From an uncultured Pelagibacteraceae bacterium (lineage in GTDB: Bacteria > Pseudomonadota > Alphaproteobacteria > Pelagibacterales > Pelagibacteraceae), in contig CACFPS010000003.1 of assembly GCA_902568235.1 (NCBI GenBank), positions 62,001 through 126,000 of the forward strand: DNA of 64,000 bases, read 5' to 3'. Shown one piece after another: positions 51,170 to 60,309 of the stretch (the stretch's first letter is position 1; the number at the start of each line of letters is the position of its first letter). Under the pieces are notes generated by a model. It was not told the origin of the DNA and did no database searches. It saw nothing but the letters and a program-made list of their open reading frames with translations. The position numbers were made by a program, and so were the translations under genes.

Positions 51170-51943
51170 TTATCTAGATCTTCCACTGGTACTTTGAACT
51201 GCAGCAGCCCAAATTACAAGACCAAAAGCTATCTTGTTGATAAAATCAGCTAAGTTATAAATAACATTTAAAGAGTTCGGGTCTACTCCACCTACTAGGT
51301 AACCAAACACATACCCTAATGGATAAATCGCCCAACCTATTGTAACGATCATTCTCATAGCGCCCCAAGCTGTTGCTAATGGTTTGCTGCCACTTTTTGC
51401 AGCAATTTTACCAGCTTCACCTGAGAATATTTCATATAAGATATAGATCCATCCAGCCATACCAATAACGAAACCAAGCATAGCAGGAATATAATTTGCT
51501 TCACCTAAATATCCACCTATTAGCATTACCAAAGAACCTATTAACAATCTCCAGAATATTGCGCCTGGTATCTTTTTAACGGCTGCTAAAATTAAATAAA
51601 ATTCAATCATCTGTAAAGGAACAGTGATTAACCAATCAATATATCTATACACAGTTGGTGAGTCTCCAGTTTGAACCCAAACACCTCTCATATAAATATA
51701 GTGAATGAATGCTACACCTGTTACCAATCCTGCTACTGTTACCGATGTTCTCCAACCTGCTGCAACACTTCCTCTTTCCATGAAAAAGAAAACTGTAGCT
51801 GCTAACATACCCATTGAAATTACCCAAAAAGAAATTCCAACAAAGTCGTTAGATGCAAGTGGGATAGTTTCTGCATTTGCTACACCTGAAAAGCCTAATA
51901 TAGCTACAGCTGTTAGAACAAAAAATTTAAGTTTTTTCATCAA
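51170..51943 (-). CDS. Proteorhodopsin, predicted blue-absorbing proton pump
   Basis: RYIDWLITVPLQMIEFYLIL (D97, Q105, E108 in GPR numbering), NKIAFGLVIW retinal lysine, signal peptide, seven TM segments. Confidence 0.97.
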   Translation of the reverse strand: MMKKLKFFVLTAVAILGFSGVANAETIPLASNDFVGISFWVISMGMLAATVFFFMERGSVAAGWRTSVTVAGLVTGVAFIHYIYMRGVWVQTGDSPTVYRYIDWLITVPLQMIEFYLILAAVKKIPGAIFWRLLIGSLVMLIGGYLGEANYIPAMLGFVIGMAGWIYILYEIFSGEAGKIAAKSGSKPLATAWGAMRMIVTIGWAIYPLGYVFGYLVGGVDPNSLNVIYNLADFINKIAFGLVIWAAAVQSTSGRSR

Positions 51944-52152
51944 AAACTCCCTCTTAGTTAGTTTTTTTTATAATTTAAACCAAGGAGTGACTTGCGACTC
52001 ATTCCCAAGTTAATGGTGGCTTAATAGCAAATAAAATTAGTTTATTGAAGACTTTTTGCTAACTTAAAAGTATTGATTTTACTTACTTTTTGAAATTAAA
52101 TACAACCTGTTGCATAAAATCTATAAAAAATGTCAAATCAAAGCAAAGCAAA

Positions 52153-54048
52153 ATGAAGAAGGAATATAGTGAAATTTATAATCACTCTATAAAAAATCCA
52201 GAAGAATTTTGGAAGAATGTTGCTGATGATATCTTTTGGTACAAGAAACCAACAAAAATTTTAAATAAATCTAACGCTCCTTTCTACAAATGGTTCGAAG
52301 ATGGAGTCACAAACACATGTTACAATGCTCTTGATCACCATATAGAACAAGGCAAGGGTGAAAAAATTGCATTAATTTACGACAGTCCCATTACTGGCAA
52401 AAAAGCAAAGTTCACATTTAATCAATTAAAAGAAAGGGTATCAAAGTTTGCGGGTGCTCTACACAACCAGGGAGTAAAAAAAGGAGATAGGATTATAATA
52501 TATATGCCTATGATCCCAGAAGCAGTGATTGCTATGCTTGCTTGCGGAAGAATTGGCGCTATTCATTCGGTAGTTTTTGGTGGATTTGCATCAAGTGAAC
52601 TTGCAAGCAGAATAGATGACAGCAAAGCCAAAGTGCTTATCACCGCTTCATGTGGTTATGAGCCAGGAAAAACAGTTGAATATAAACCTCTAGTCGATGA
52701 AGCTTTAAAACTAGCAAAACATAAAGTGCAAAAAGTTATTTTGTTTCAGAGAACAGGTAATGAAGTTAAACTTAATAAACCTTTAGAACTTAACTGGGAT
52801 GAGGCCTTATCAAATGCAAGTAATAAAGACTGTGTGGAAATGAATTCAAATGAATATGCATATATTTTATATACTTCTGGAACTACTGGGATACCAAAAG
52901 GTATAGTGAGAGATATTGGTGGACACATAGTTGCTTTAAAATGGACAATGAAAAATATTTATAACATAAATGAAAATGATGTTTGGTGGTCTGCAAGTGA
53001 TATAGGGTGGATAGTAGGTCACTCATATATTGTATATGCTCCCCTTTTTAAAGGATGTACCACTTTATTATTCGAAGGCAAGCCCGTAGGAACGCCTGAT
53101 GCCGGAGTATTTTGGAGAATAATTTCAGAATATAAAATTAAATCTTTATTTACCGCCCCTACAGCATTCCGAGCTATTAAAAAAGAAGATCCAGATGGTA
53201 AGTTTTTCTCAAAGTATGATTTAGGTTCATTTGAATCTCTTTTCTTAGCAGGAGAAAGAGCTGATCCAGATACAATTAAGTGGGCTGAAAATCTTTTAAA
53301 GGTTCCAGTGATTGACCATTGGTGGCAAACTGAAACTAGTTGGGCGATAAGCTCAAACTGTACTGGTATTGAAATGCAAAAAACAAAATATGGTTCAGCA
53401 TGCAAGGCTGTTCCGGGATATGATGTAAAAATAATTAAACCTGATCAAAATTTAGCAATACCAAATGAGATGGGTGATATAGTTGTAAAACTTCCTCTCC
53501 CTCCAGGAACTTTTCCAACTTTATGGAAAGCAGATAAAAGATATGAAGAAAACTATATGTCGAAGTACAAAGGCTATTATCAAACATATGATGCAGGCCA
53601 TATAGATGAAGATGGTTATATTTGGATAATGTCCAGAACAGATGATATAATAAATGTTGCTGGACATAGATTATCTACCGGTGCTATTGAAGAGGTTTTG
53701 TCCGAACATCAGTCCGTTGCTGAATGTGCTGTAATAGGAATTAAAGATCAGTTAAAAGGACAATTGCCTATTGGCTTAATAGCTTTAAAAGCTGGAGTAA
53801 AAAAGGATAACGATACTATCTCAAAAGAATGTGTGCAAATGGTAAGAGATAAAGTTGGACCTGTAGCAGCATTCAAAATAACTATAGTTGTTAAGAGACT
53901 TCCAAAAACAAGATCGGGCAAAGTATTAAGAGGCACAATCAGAAAAATTGCTGATAAGGAAGAATATAAAACTCCAGCAACAATTGATGATCCAACAATT
54001 TTAGACGAAATAAAACAAAATCTAATAGAGAATAAAATACTTACCTAA
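52153..54048 (+). CDS. AMP-binding acyl-CoA synthetase, propionyl-CoA synthetase (PrpE)-like
   Basis: ILYTSGTTGIPKGI, YQTYDAGHIDEDGYIWIMSRTDDIINVAGHRL, KTRSGKVLRGTIR. Start placed at ATG 52153 (MKKEYSEIYNHSIKNPEEFW). Confidence 0.9.
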   Translation: MKKEYSEIYNHSIKNPEEFWKNVADDIFWYKKPTKILNKSNAPFYKWFEDGVTNTCYNALDHHIEQGKGEKIALIYDSPITGKKAKFTFNQLKERVSKFAGALHNQGVKKGDRIIIYMPMIPEAVIAMLACGRIGAIHSVVFGGFASSELASRIDDSKAKVLITASCGYEPGKTVEYKPLVDEALKLAKHKVQKVILFQRTGNEVKLNKPLELNWDEALSNASNKDCVEMNSNEYAYILYTSGTTGIPKGIVRDIGGHIVALKWTMKNIYNINENDVWWSASDIGWIVGHSYIVYAPLFKGCTTLLFEGKPVGTPDAGVFWRIISEYKIKSLFTAPTAFRAIKKEDPDGKFFSKYDLGSFESLFLAGERADPDTIKWAENLLKVPVIDHWWQTETSWAISSNCTGIEMQKTKYGSACKAVPGYDVKIIKPDQNLAIPNEMGDIVVKLPLPPGTFPTLWKADKRYEENYMSKYKGYYQTYDAGHIDEDGYIWIMSRTDDIINVAGHRLSTGAIEEVLSEHQSVAECAVIGIKDQLKGQLPIGLIALKAGVKKDNDTISKECVQMVRDKVGPVAAFKITIVVKRLPKTRSGKVLRGTIRKIADKEEYKTPATIDDPTILDEIKQNLIENKILT

Positions 54049-54380
54049 TGATAAAAACTTATTTTTTTTTAATTGGAGCTGTATTCTTTGAAGTAGCTGG
54101 TACATTGCTATTGCCTATTACAAAAAATTTTACAAAACTTTTGCCAACATTTGCATTAGCAATTTTTTATTTAACTGCATTTTATCTTTTAACCTTTGTT
54201 GTAAACAAACTTCCTATCTCTATTGTTTATGCAACTTGGAGTGGACTTGGAATATTTACTATAGCAATACTTGGTTATATTTTTTATAAACAAACATTGG
54301 GTTGGCAAGCAATACTTGGAATGTTTCTAATTGTTATTGGTGTAATCTTGGTAAATATTTATACTGGAAAAAGCTTTTAA
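54048..54380 (+). CDS. Small multidrug resistance (SMR/EmrE-like) transporter
   Basis: Four TM segments, FFEVAGTLLLPITKNF, IVYATWSGLG. Confidence 0.88.
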   Translation: MIKTYFFLIGAVFFEVAGTLLLPITKNFTKLLPTFALAIFYLTAFYLLTFVVNKLPISIVYATWSGLGIFTIAILGYIFYKQTLGWQAILGMFLIVIGVILVNIYTGKSF

Positions 54381-54518
54381 TATTAATTAATTTTTTTTTT
54401 AAACTTTAATATAAACAAATTTTTTAAAGTTCTAAAAATTTCAATTCTGGGGATTTTAGAATTACCTTTTGTTCTATCTTTAAAAATAATAGGTATTTCT
54501 TTATTTACTTTTTTCTAT

Positions 54519-54860
54519 TTGTTGAAATACGTTTTAGTTACAAAAACAAATAAATTTTTAATTTTAATATTGCTTATTTATGGTGTAGCAAACTTTTATT
54601 TTTCAAATCCAAATTACTTATTTAATGAAAGTTATTATGCTAAAAGTAAAAAATATCATTATCTGGTAACAGCCGACATAGAAAATTGTCTCGATAAAAA
54701 ATTTGATATATTTAAACCAAATAATTTTACAATTTTATCAAAAGGCATAAGGCTTTACTGTCCTGATTTTAGAACAGTTGAAAAATTAAAAAGATTTGAA
54801 GTTTTCGATGAATATTTTAGAAATAGAGCAAAGCCATATTTATTGGGAAAATTTAAATAA
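54519..54860 (+). CDS. Hypothetical protein, start uncertain
   Basis: Frame open from 54387 with no ATG/GTG/TTG before the TTG at 54519. Confidence 0.4.
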   Translation: MLKYVLVTKTNKFLILILLIYGVANFYFSNPNYLFNESYYAKSKKYHYLVTADIENCLDKKFDIFKPNNFTILSKGIRLYCPDFRTVEKLKRFEVFDEYFRNRAKPYLLGKFK

Positions 54861-56160
54861 ATCTAATTGGTTTTCCAGAAGGTTCTCCGATAATTTCTCC
54901 ATTTTTCATTTTAATTTTACCATTAATTATAGTTGCAACAGGCTTACCTTTAAATTTAAATCCATTAAAAGGAGACCAGCCACATTTGCTCTCAATATTT
55001 TCATTTTTGATTTCAATTGTTTTGTCCATATCTACAACTGTAAAATCAGCATCAAATCCTTCTTTAATAAATCCTTTGTTCTTTATTCCAAAAATTTTAA
55101 CTGGATTTTCACATACCAGATTTATTAATTGACTTAGCGATAGTTTGCCATCATTTACATGATTTAGCATAACCGGCATAAGCGTTTGGACTCCTGGCAT
55201 GCCAGATGGTGAATTTGGATATTCTTTATCTTTATTTATTTTTAAATGTGGCGCATGATCTGATCCAATTGTATCATTTAGATTATTTTTTACTCCATAC
55301 CACAGTCTATCATAATGAGATTTATCTCTTAATGGCGGATTCATTTGCGCATAAGTGCCTAGCTTGTCATAGCAATCGGGGGCATAAATAGTTAAATGTT
55401 GAGGTGTAATTTCAAAAGTAATATTACCTTTATGTTGTGATAAAAAATCAACCTCTTGCTTTGTTGTAATATGAAGAATATGGGCTTTTTTATTATATCT
55501 CTCAGCTATTTTAACAATTCTTCTAGTTGATGAAATTGCACATTCTTCGCTTCTCCAAATAGCATGTGAGTGAACATCTCCACTTTTTATCAATTTTTTA
55601 TTTTTATTCAAAATTTGTTCATCTTCTGAGTGAACTGCAACAACTTTTGAACTACTTTGAAAGACTTTTTCAATGTCCTTCTCTTCTGCAACTAAAAGGT
55701 TGCCGGTTGAGGATCCCGCAAAAAGTTTAATTCCACAACAACCCTCTAAATTTTCTAAATCTACTAACTCATTTGCGTTATCTGCTGTTGCTCCAAAATA
55801 AAAAGCATAATTGCAATACATTCTATTTTTAGCAAGATCTAATTTTTTCTGAAACTCTAGTTTGGTTGATGTTGGTGGATTTGTATTGGGCATTTCAAAT
55901 ACACCTGTTATACCTCCGGCTATTGCGGCTCTACTTCCAGAATGAAGATCCTCAGTATCTGTTGAACCAGGTTCTCTAAAATGAGTTTGTGTATCAATAC
56001 ATCCTGGCAAAACTGTTTGACCTTCAGCATTTAGTATTTCCTTTGCTTCATCAGAAATTTCGCCTATACTTTGAATTAAGCCATCTTTAATTCCAATATC
56101 TTGATTTTTTAATTGTCCATCAATGTAGCATTTTCCGTTTTTAATTATAAGATCTAACAT
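54853..56160 (-). CDS. Dihydroorotase / amidohydrolase family
   Basis: VLPGCIDTQTHFREPGSTDTEDLHSGSRAAIAGGIT, GSDHAPH. Confidence 0.88.
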   Translation of the reverse strand: MLDLIIKNGKCYIDGQLKNQDIGIKDGLIQSIGEISDEAKEILNAEGQTVLPGCIDTQTHFREPGSTDTEDLHSGSRAAIAGGITGVFEMPNTNPPTSTKLEFQKKLDLAKNRMYCNYAFYFGATADNANELVDLENLEGCCGIKLFAGSSTGNLLVAEEKDIEKVFQSSSKVVAVHSEDEQILNKNKKLIKSGDVHSHAIWRSEECAISSTRRIVKIAERYNKKAHILHITTKQEVDFLSQHKGNITFEITPQHLTIYAPDCYDKLGTYAQMNPPLRDKSHYDRLWYGVKNNLNDTIGSDHAPHLKINKDKEYPNSPSGMPGVQTLMPVMLNHVNDGKLSLSQLINLVCENPVKIFGIKNKGFIKEGFDADFTVVDMDKTIEIKNENIESKCGWSPFNGFKFKGKPVATIINGKIKMKNGEIIGEPSGKPIRFI

Positions 56161-56203
56161 TTTTAAAAAAAGTAATTATATTATTAATTAGTATCAATCA
56201 ATT

Positions 56204-57085
56204 ATGAAATTTGACGAAGTACATATACTTGATGACAGAGGTCTCCTTTACATAAATGGAGAGGATGCAAAGCCTTTTTTGCAAAATATAATTACTAATG
56301 ATATTAATAAAGTCACAGAGAATAATAGTTGTTTCAGTGCGCTACTTACTCCTCAAGGAAAATATTTATTTGATTTTATAATTTCAAAACACAAAACTGG
56401 ATTTTTTTTAGATTGTGAAAAAGAAAATATTAATAATTTATATAAACAGTTAACTTTATATAAAATTAGATCAAAGGTAGAAATTCTAGACTTAAGCAAC
56501 GAATTTGTTATTGCTATTTTAAGTAAAGAAAAATTTCTATCATTAGAAAATACTAAAGATGTTGAAGGATTTACTACTAAATTTATGGAAGATGTTATTT
56601 TACTAGATCCAAGAAATACTGAGCTTGGAGCAAGACTAATAATAAATTTGGAAAAATTATATCTCTCTATCAAAAAACTTGAATTAAAAATTTCTGAAAT
56701 TAAAAATTACTATAAGCTAAGTCATAAATTGGGAATTCCTCAGAGAAATACAAAAAATCTTCAGAATAAAGTATTTGGAATTGAGTGTAATTTCGAAGAA
56801 TTAAATGGAATAGATTTTAAAAAAGGTTGCTACATAGGTCAAGAAAATACGGCCAGAATGAAACTTAGAGAAAAACTTCATAAAAGACTTTTTGCAATTG
56901 AAGTTATTGAAGGTTCAATAAAAGATGATTTGATATTTTCAGAAAATAAAGAAATAGGAAAAATATTAATTAAAGATATTAATTTTTTTGGTGTTTTTAG
57001 ATTTAAAGATGAAAAATTTAACTTTGGCAAGATTTATAAATGTGGAAATGCTAAAATCAAAGTCAATAAACCTAATTGGTTTTAA
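56204..57085 (+). CDS. ygfZ: YgfZ/GcvT-like folate-binding protein
   Basis: KKGCYIGQENTARM signature. Confidence 0.9.
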   Translation: MKFDEVHILDDRGLLYINGEDAKPFLQNIITNDINKVTENNSCFSALLTPQGKYLFDFIISKHKTGFFLDCEKENINNLYKQLTLYKIRSKVEILDLSNEFVIAILSKEKFLSLENTKDVEGFTTKFMEDVILLDPRNTELGARLIINLEKLYLSIKKLELKISEIKNYYKLSHKLGIPQRNTKNLQNKVFGIECNFEELNGIDFKKGCYIGQENTARMKLREKLHKRLFAIEVIEGSIKDDLIFSENKEIGKILIKDINFFGVFRFKDEKFNFGKIYKCGNAKIKVNKPNWF

Positions 57086-57457
57086 TTACTTAATAAATTT
57101 TGATAAATTGGGTTTAAAATAGTTTGGTCCTTTCATAACCTTGCCTGACTCATTATAAATAGGTTTGCCATCAGATCCAAGTTTGCTCATATTTGAATTT
57201 TGCACTTCATTAAAGCAGGAATCCAAATCTATTCCAAACGCATGACCTGCCCCATAAGTTACATACAAAATATCAGTAAGAGCATCTGCAACTTCTAAAA
57301 TATCCTGCGATTCTATTGCCTGCTTAAGTTCGGCTAACTCTTCTTTAATTAAATCATATCTAAGATCGTTTATTTTTTGAGAGGCAAATGAAGGCTTAGT
57401 TTTGACCTCTTGACCAAATGTTTCCATGAAAGTTTTTACTTTTTGAAAGTTTGTCAT
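57086..57457 (-). CDS. MazG/HisE-like nucleoside phosphate pyrophosphohydrolase
   Basis: LIKEELAELKQAIESQDILEVADALTDILYVTYGAGHAFGID. Confidence 0.88.
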   Translation of the reverse strand: MTNFQKVKTFMETFGQEVKTKPSFASQKINDLRYDLIKEELAELKQAIESQDILEVADALTDILYVTYGAGHAFGIDLDSCFNEVQNSNMSKLGSDGKPIYNESGKVMKGPNYFKPNLSKFIK

Positions 57458-57518
57458 TTTACTCCTGTAAGATTTTTTAAAACTAGTATATAAATAATTT
57501 CATTAATTATTCAAACTA

Positions 57519-58907
57519 ATGAAAACAAGAAAAGAATTTGATAGTATAGGCTTTATAAACGTTCCTGTGGATAAATATTGGGGAGCCTCGACGCAAAGAT
57601 CAAATAGGTATTTTAACATAGGCAAAATACTAGTGAGTCCATCTATTATAAAATCTATTGCAATAATAAAAAGATCTGCTGCAGTTGTGCATTTAAAAGA
57701 CAGATTGATATCTAAAAAAATATCAAATGCTATTGTAAAGAGCTCTAATGAGGTAATCTCTGGTAAACTTGAAGATAGTTTCCCTTTAAAAGTCTGGCAA
57801 ACGGGATCGGGCACACAGACAAATATGAATGTGAATGAGGTGATTGCAAATAGAGCAATTGAAATTCTTGGCGGAAAAAAAGGAACAAAAAAACCCGTAC
57901 ACCCTAATGATCATGTAAATAAATCCCAATCAACAAATGATGTATTCCCAACTGCTATGCATATATCTGTTGCAACAGAAGCCATTAAGAAACTTCTACC
58001 AAGTTTAAATTTATTAGAAAAATCTTTAAAAAAAAAATCAAAAGAATTTAAAAAGATTGTAAAAATTGGAAGAACTCATTTACAAGATGCCACACCATTA
58101 ACACTAGGACAAGAATTTTCAGGATATTATGAACAAGTTAAAAAAAGTAGAGAAAGAATAAAAATAGCTTTAAAAGATATTTTTTTTTTAGCACAGGGTG
58201 GAACAGCAGTTGGAACAGGAATTAATACTAAGAAAAATTTTGATAAAAAAATTGTAAAAGAGATTAGCAAATTTTGTAAAATAAAATTCAAACCTGCGAC
58301 AAATAAATTTTCTGAAATAGCTTCTCACGATGCAATCGTTAATTTTTCTGGATCACTCAATACAAGCGCTGTTAGTTTAATGAAGATCTCAAATGATATA
58401 AGATTTTTAGGTTCTGGACCAAGAGCAGGATTAGGGGAATTGATACTACCAGAAAATGAACCTGGGTCTTCTATAATGCCAGGAAAAGTAAATCCGACAC
58501 AATGTGAAGCTGTGACAATGGTCTGTGCAAAAGTAATTGGAAATCACACAGGAATTACAGTAGCTGGTTCACATGGCCATTTTGAATTAAACGTTTTTAA
58601 GCCTTTGATCGCATATAACGTTTTACAATCAATAGATATATTATCAGATAGTGTTAAGAATTTTACTCTTTATTGTGTAAATGGAATTAAACCGAACAAA
58701 AAAAAAATTAAAGAGCATTTAGAAAATTCATTAATGTTAGTAACTGCTTTGGCTCCAAAAATAGGCTATGATAATGCATCTAAAATTGCAAAAAAAGCTC
58801 TGAAAAATAATACAACTTTAAAAACTGAAGCATTGAAATCAGGATTGATAAACGAAAAAGATTATAAAAAAATTGTAGATCCAATGAAAATGATAGGCCC
58901 AAGTTAA
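57519..58907 (+). CDS. fumC: Fumarate hydratase class II
   Basis: GSGTQTNMNVNEVIANRA, GSSIMPGKVNPTQCE. Confidence 0.96.
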   Translation: MKTRKEFDSIGFINVPVDKYWGASTQRSNRYFNIGKILVSPSIIKSIAIIKRSAAVVHLKDRLISKKISNAIVKSSNEVISGKLEDSFPLKVWQTGSGTQTNMNVNEVIANRAIEILGGKKGTKKPVHPNDHVNKSQSTNDVFPTAMHISVATEAIKKLLPSLNLLEKSLKKKSKEFKKIVKIGRTHLQDATPLTLGQEFSGYYEQVKKSRERIKIALKDIFFLAQGGTAVGTGINTKKNFDKKIVKEISKFCKIKFKPATNKFSEIASHDAIVNFSGSLNTSAVSLMKISNDIRFLGSGPRAGLGELILPENEPGSSIMPGKVNPTQCEAVTMVCAKVIGNHTGITVAGSHGHFELNVFKPLIAYNVLQSIDILSDSVKNFTLYCVNGIKPNKKKIKEHLENSLMLVTALAPKIGYDNASKIAKKALKNNTTLKTEALKSGLINEKDYKKIVDPMKMIGPS

Positions 58908-60274
58908 TTTAGAACATCTCGAGCAAACACTTTTAGTTCTTGAATATTTTTAACTACAAAAGATAAGTTGTCATCAACTTTAATTTGATTATCATTTAAA
59001 ACGATATTTGATATTAAAAAATCTTTTTCATTCAATTTTTTTTCAATATTAAATTTAATCTTTTTGATTTTTTTGATTTTTTTTGAGTTTATTTGAAAAA
59101 TTTTTGCAAAATTTATGTGGTTATTTATTGATAATAAATTTTCAGAAAAAAACACTAATTCTTTATTTTTTTCCTCATATTTTATTTTTGAATTTATTTT
59201 TCCAATTTCTGGAATTTCAAAAGTAGCTCCTAAAAATTTGATTCTTTCTTCTTCAAATTTAAAATTAATTTTTCCACTCTTGATAAATTTATTTTTCAAA
59301 TTGCTAAAACTAAAGTAAAGATTTCCATTTATATTTGCTAAAAATTCCTTATCATATCTAAAAAAATAATGAAAAAAATCATCAACTAAAAAATTGAGTT
59401 CTTTATTGTTTATTTTTACTTCAGAATTAAAATAAAAAGGAACAAATTGAATATCAGAAAAAATTTTAATTTTTTGATTATTGGTGACATCTGGAGAAAA
59501 AACTTTTAAATTATTATTTAAAAGTTCATAATTAATTACAATATCTTCATCCATTAAACTGATAAAGCTAGATCCTTTATATTGTTGTTTATTTTCAAAT
59601 ATAAATTTATTTTTAATTTTTATATTTGGATTTTTTACCTTAATAGTGTGAATGGTTTCTTTAGGTTTATTATAATATCTTTTCCACTCTGAGTTAAAAT
59701 CAATATTGAATAAATTTCCTAAAATATGAAATTTTTTATATTTATTTTCTTCATCTATTCTATAATTTATTTTTTTTATTGGTGATATAAGTATCACATC
59801 ATCATTTTTGTCTAATATGAATACAGTGCTATTAGTAATTTTTATTGGTTTATTAATTGAATATATAAGGTGTTTTCTTATATTTTTAATATCATCAAAC
59901 TTTAATTCTATATTTGAATCTTTTATTTCTATTAAAGATATATTTTTTATTGATTTTGAGTAAATTTCTTCAATCGGAATATAAATTTTTAATTTTTTTA
60001 TTTTAATTAAATTTAATTCTGACTTATTGCTTTTTAGATTTATTGTCGATTTTTCAACGAGAAAATGTGGTCTTGGAAATGGTTTGTAAAAAAGATTTGA
60101 GCCTATATCAATATCTAATTTGAACTCTGAAGAAATTAGTTTTTCAATACTTTTCTTAGCACTTTTATAATCAAATAAAACTGGTAAAGATAATAATGTG
60201 ATTGAAGAAAAAATAATTACAATTAATAATAAAACTATTTTAAAATTTGAGTTGTAATTTTTGATTTTTTTCAT
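58904..60274 (-). CDS. AsmA-like envelope protein
   Basis: N-terminal TM followed by KSAKKSIEKLISSEFKLDIDIGSNLFYKPFPRPHFLVEKSTINLKS. Confidence 0.65.
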   Translation of the reverse strand: MKKIKNYNSNFKIVLLLIVIIFSSITLLSLPVLFDYKSAKKSIEKLISSEFKLDIDIGSNLFYKPFPRPHFLVEKSTINLKSNKSELNLIKIKKLKIYIPIEEIYSKSIKNISLIEIKDSNIELKFDDIKNIRKHLIYSINKPIKITNSTVFILDKNDDVILISPIKKINYRIDEENKYKKFHILGNLFNIDFNSEWKRYYNKPKETIHTIKVKNPNIKIKNKFIFENKQQYKGSSFISLMDEDIVINYELLNNNLKVFSPDVTNNQKIKIFSDIQFVPFYFNSEVKINNKELNFLVDDFFHYFFRYDKEFLANINGNLYFSFSNLKNKFIKSGKINFKFEEERIKFLGATFEIPEIGKINSKIKYEEKNKELVFFSENLLSINNHINFAKIFQINSKKIKKIKKIKFNIEKKLNEKDFLISNIVLNDNQIKVDDNLSFVVKNIQELKVFARDVLN

Positions 60275-60309
60275 GAAAAACTTAATAGGCTTATACTATA
60301 TATAAAAAA

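Noticed and set aside
51944-52080. Imperfect GGAGTGA-cttgcgac-TCATTCC hairpin between proteorhodopsin and the acyl-CoA synthetase gene as a riboswitch
   Set aside because: Short stem requiring a G-U pair, far from either start codon, no supporting pseudoknot or conserved motif recognised.
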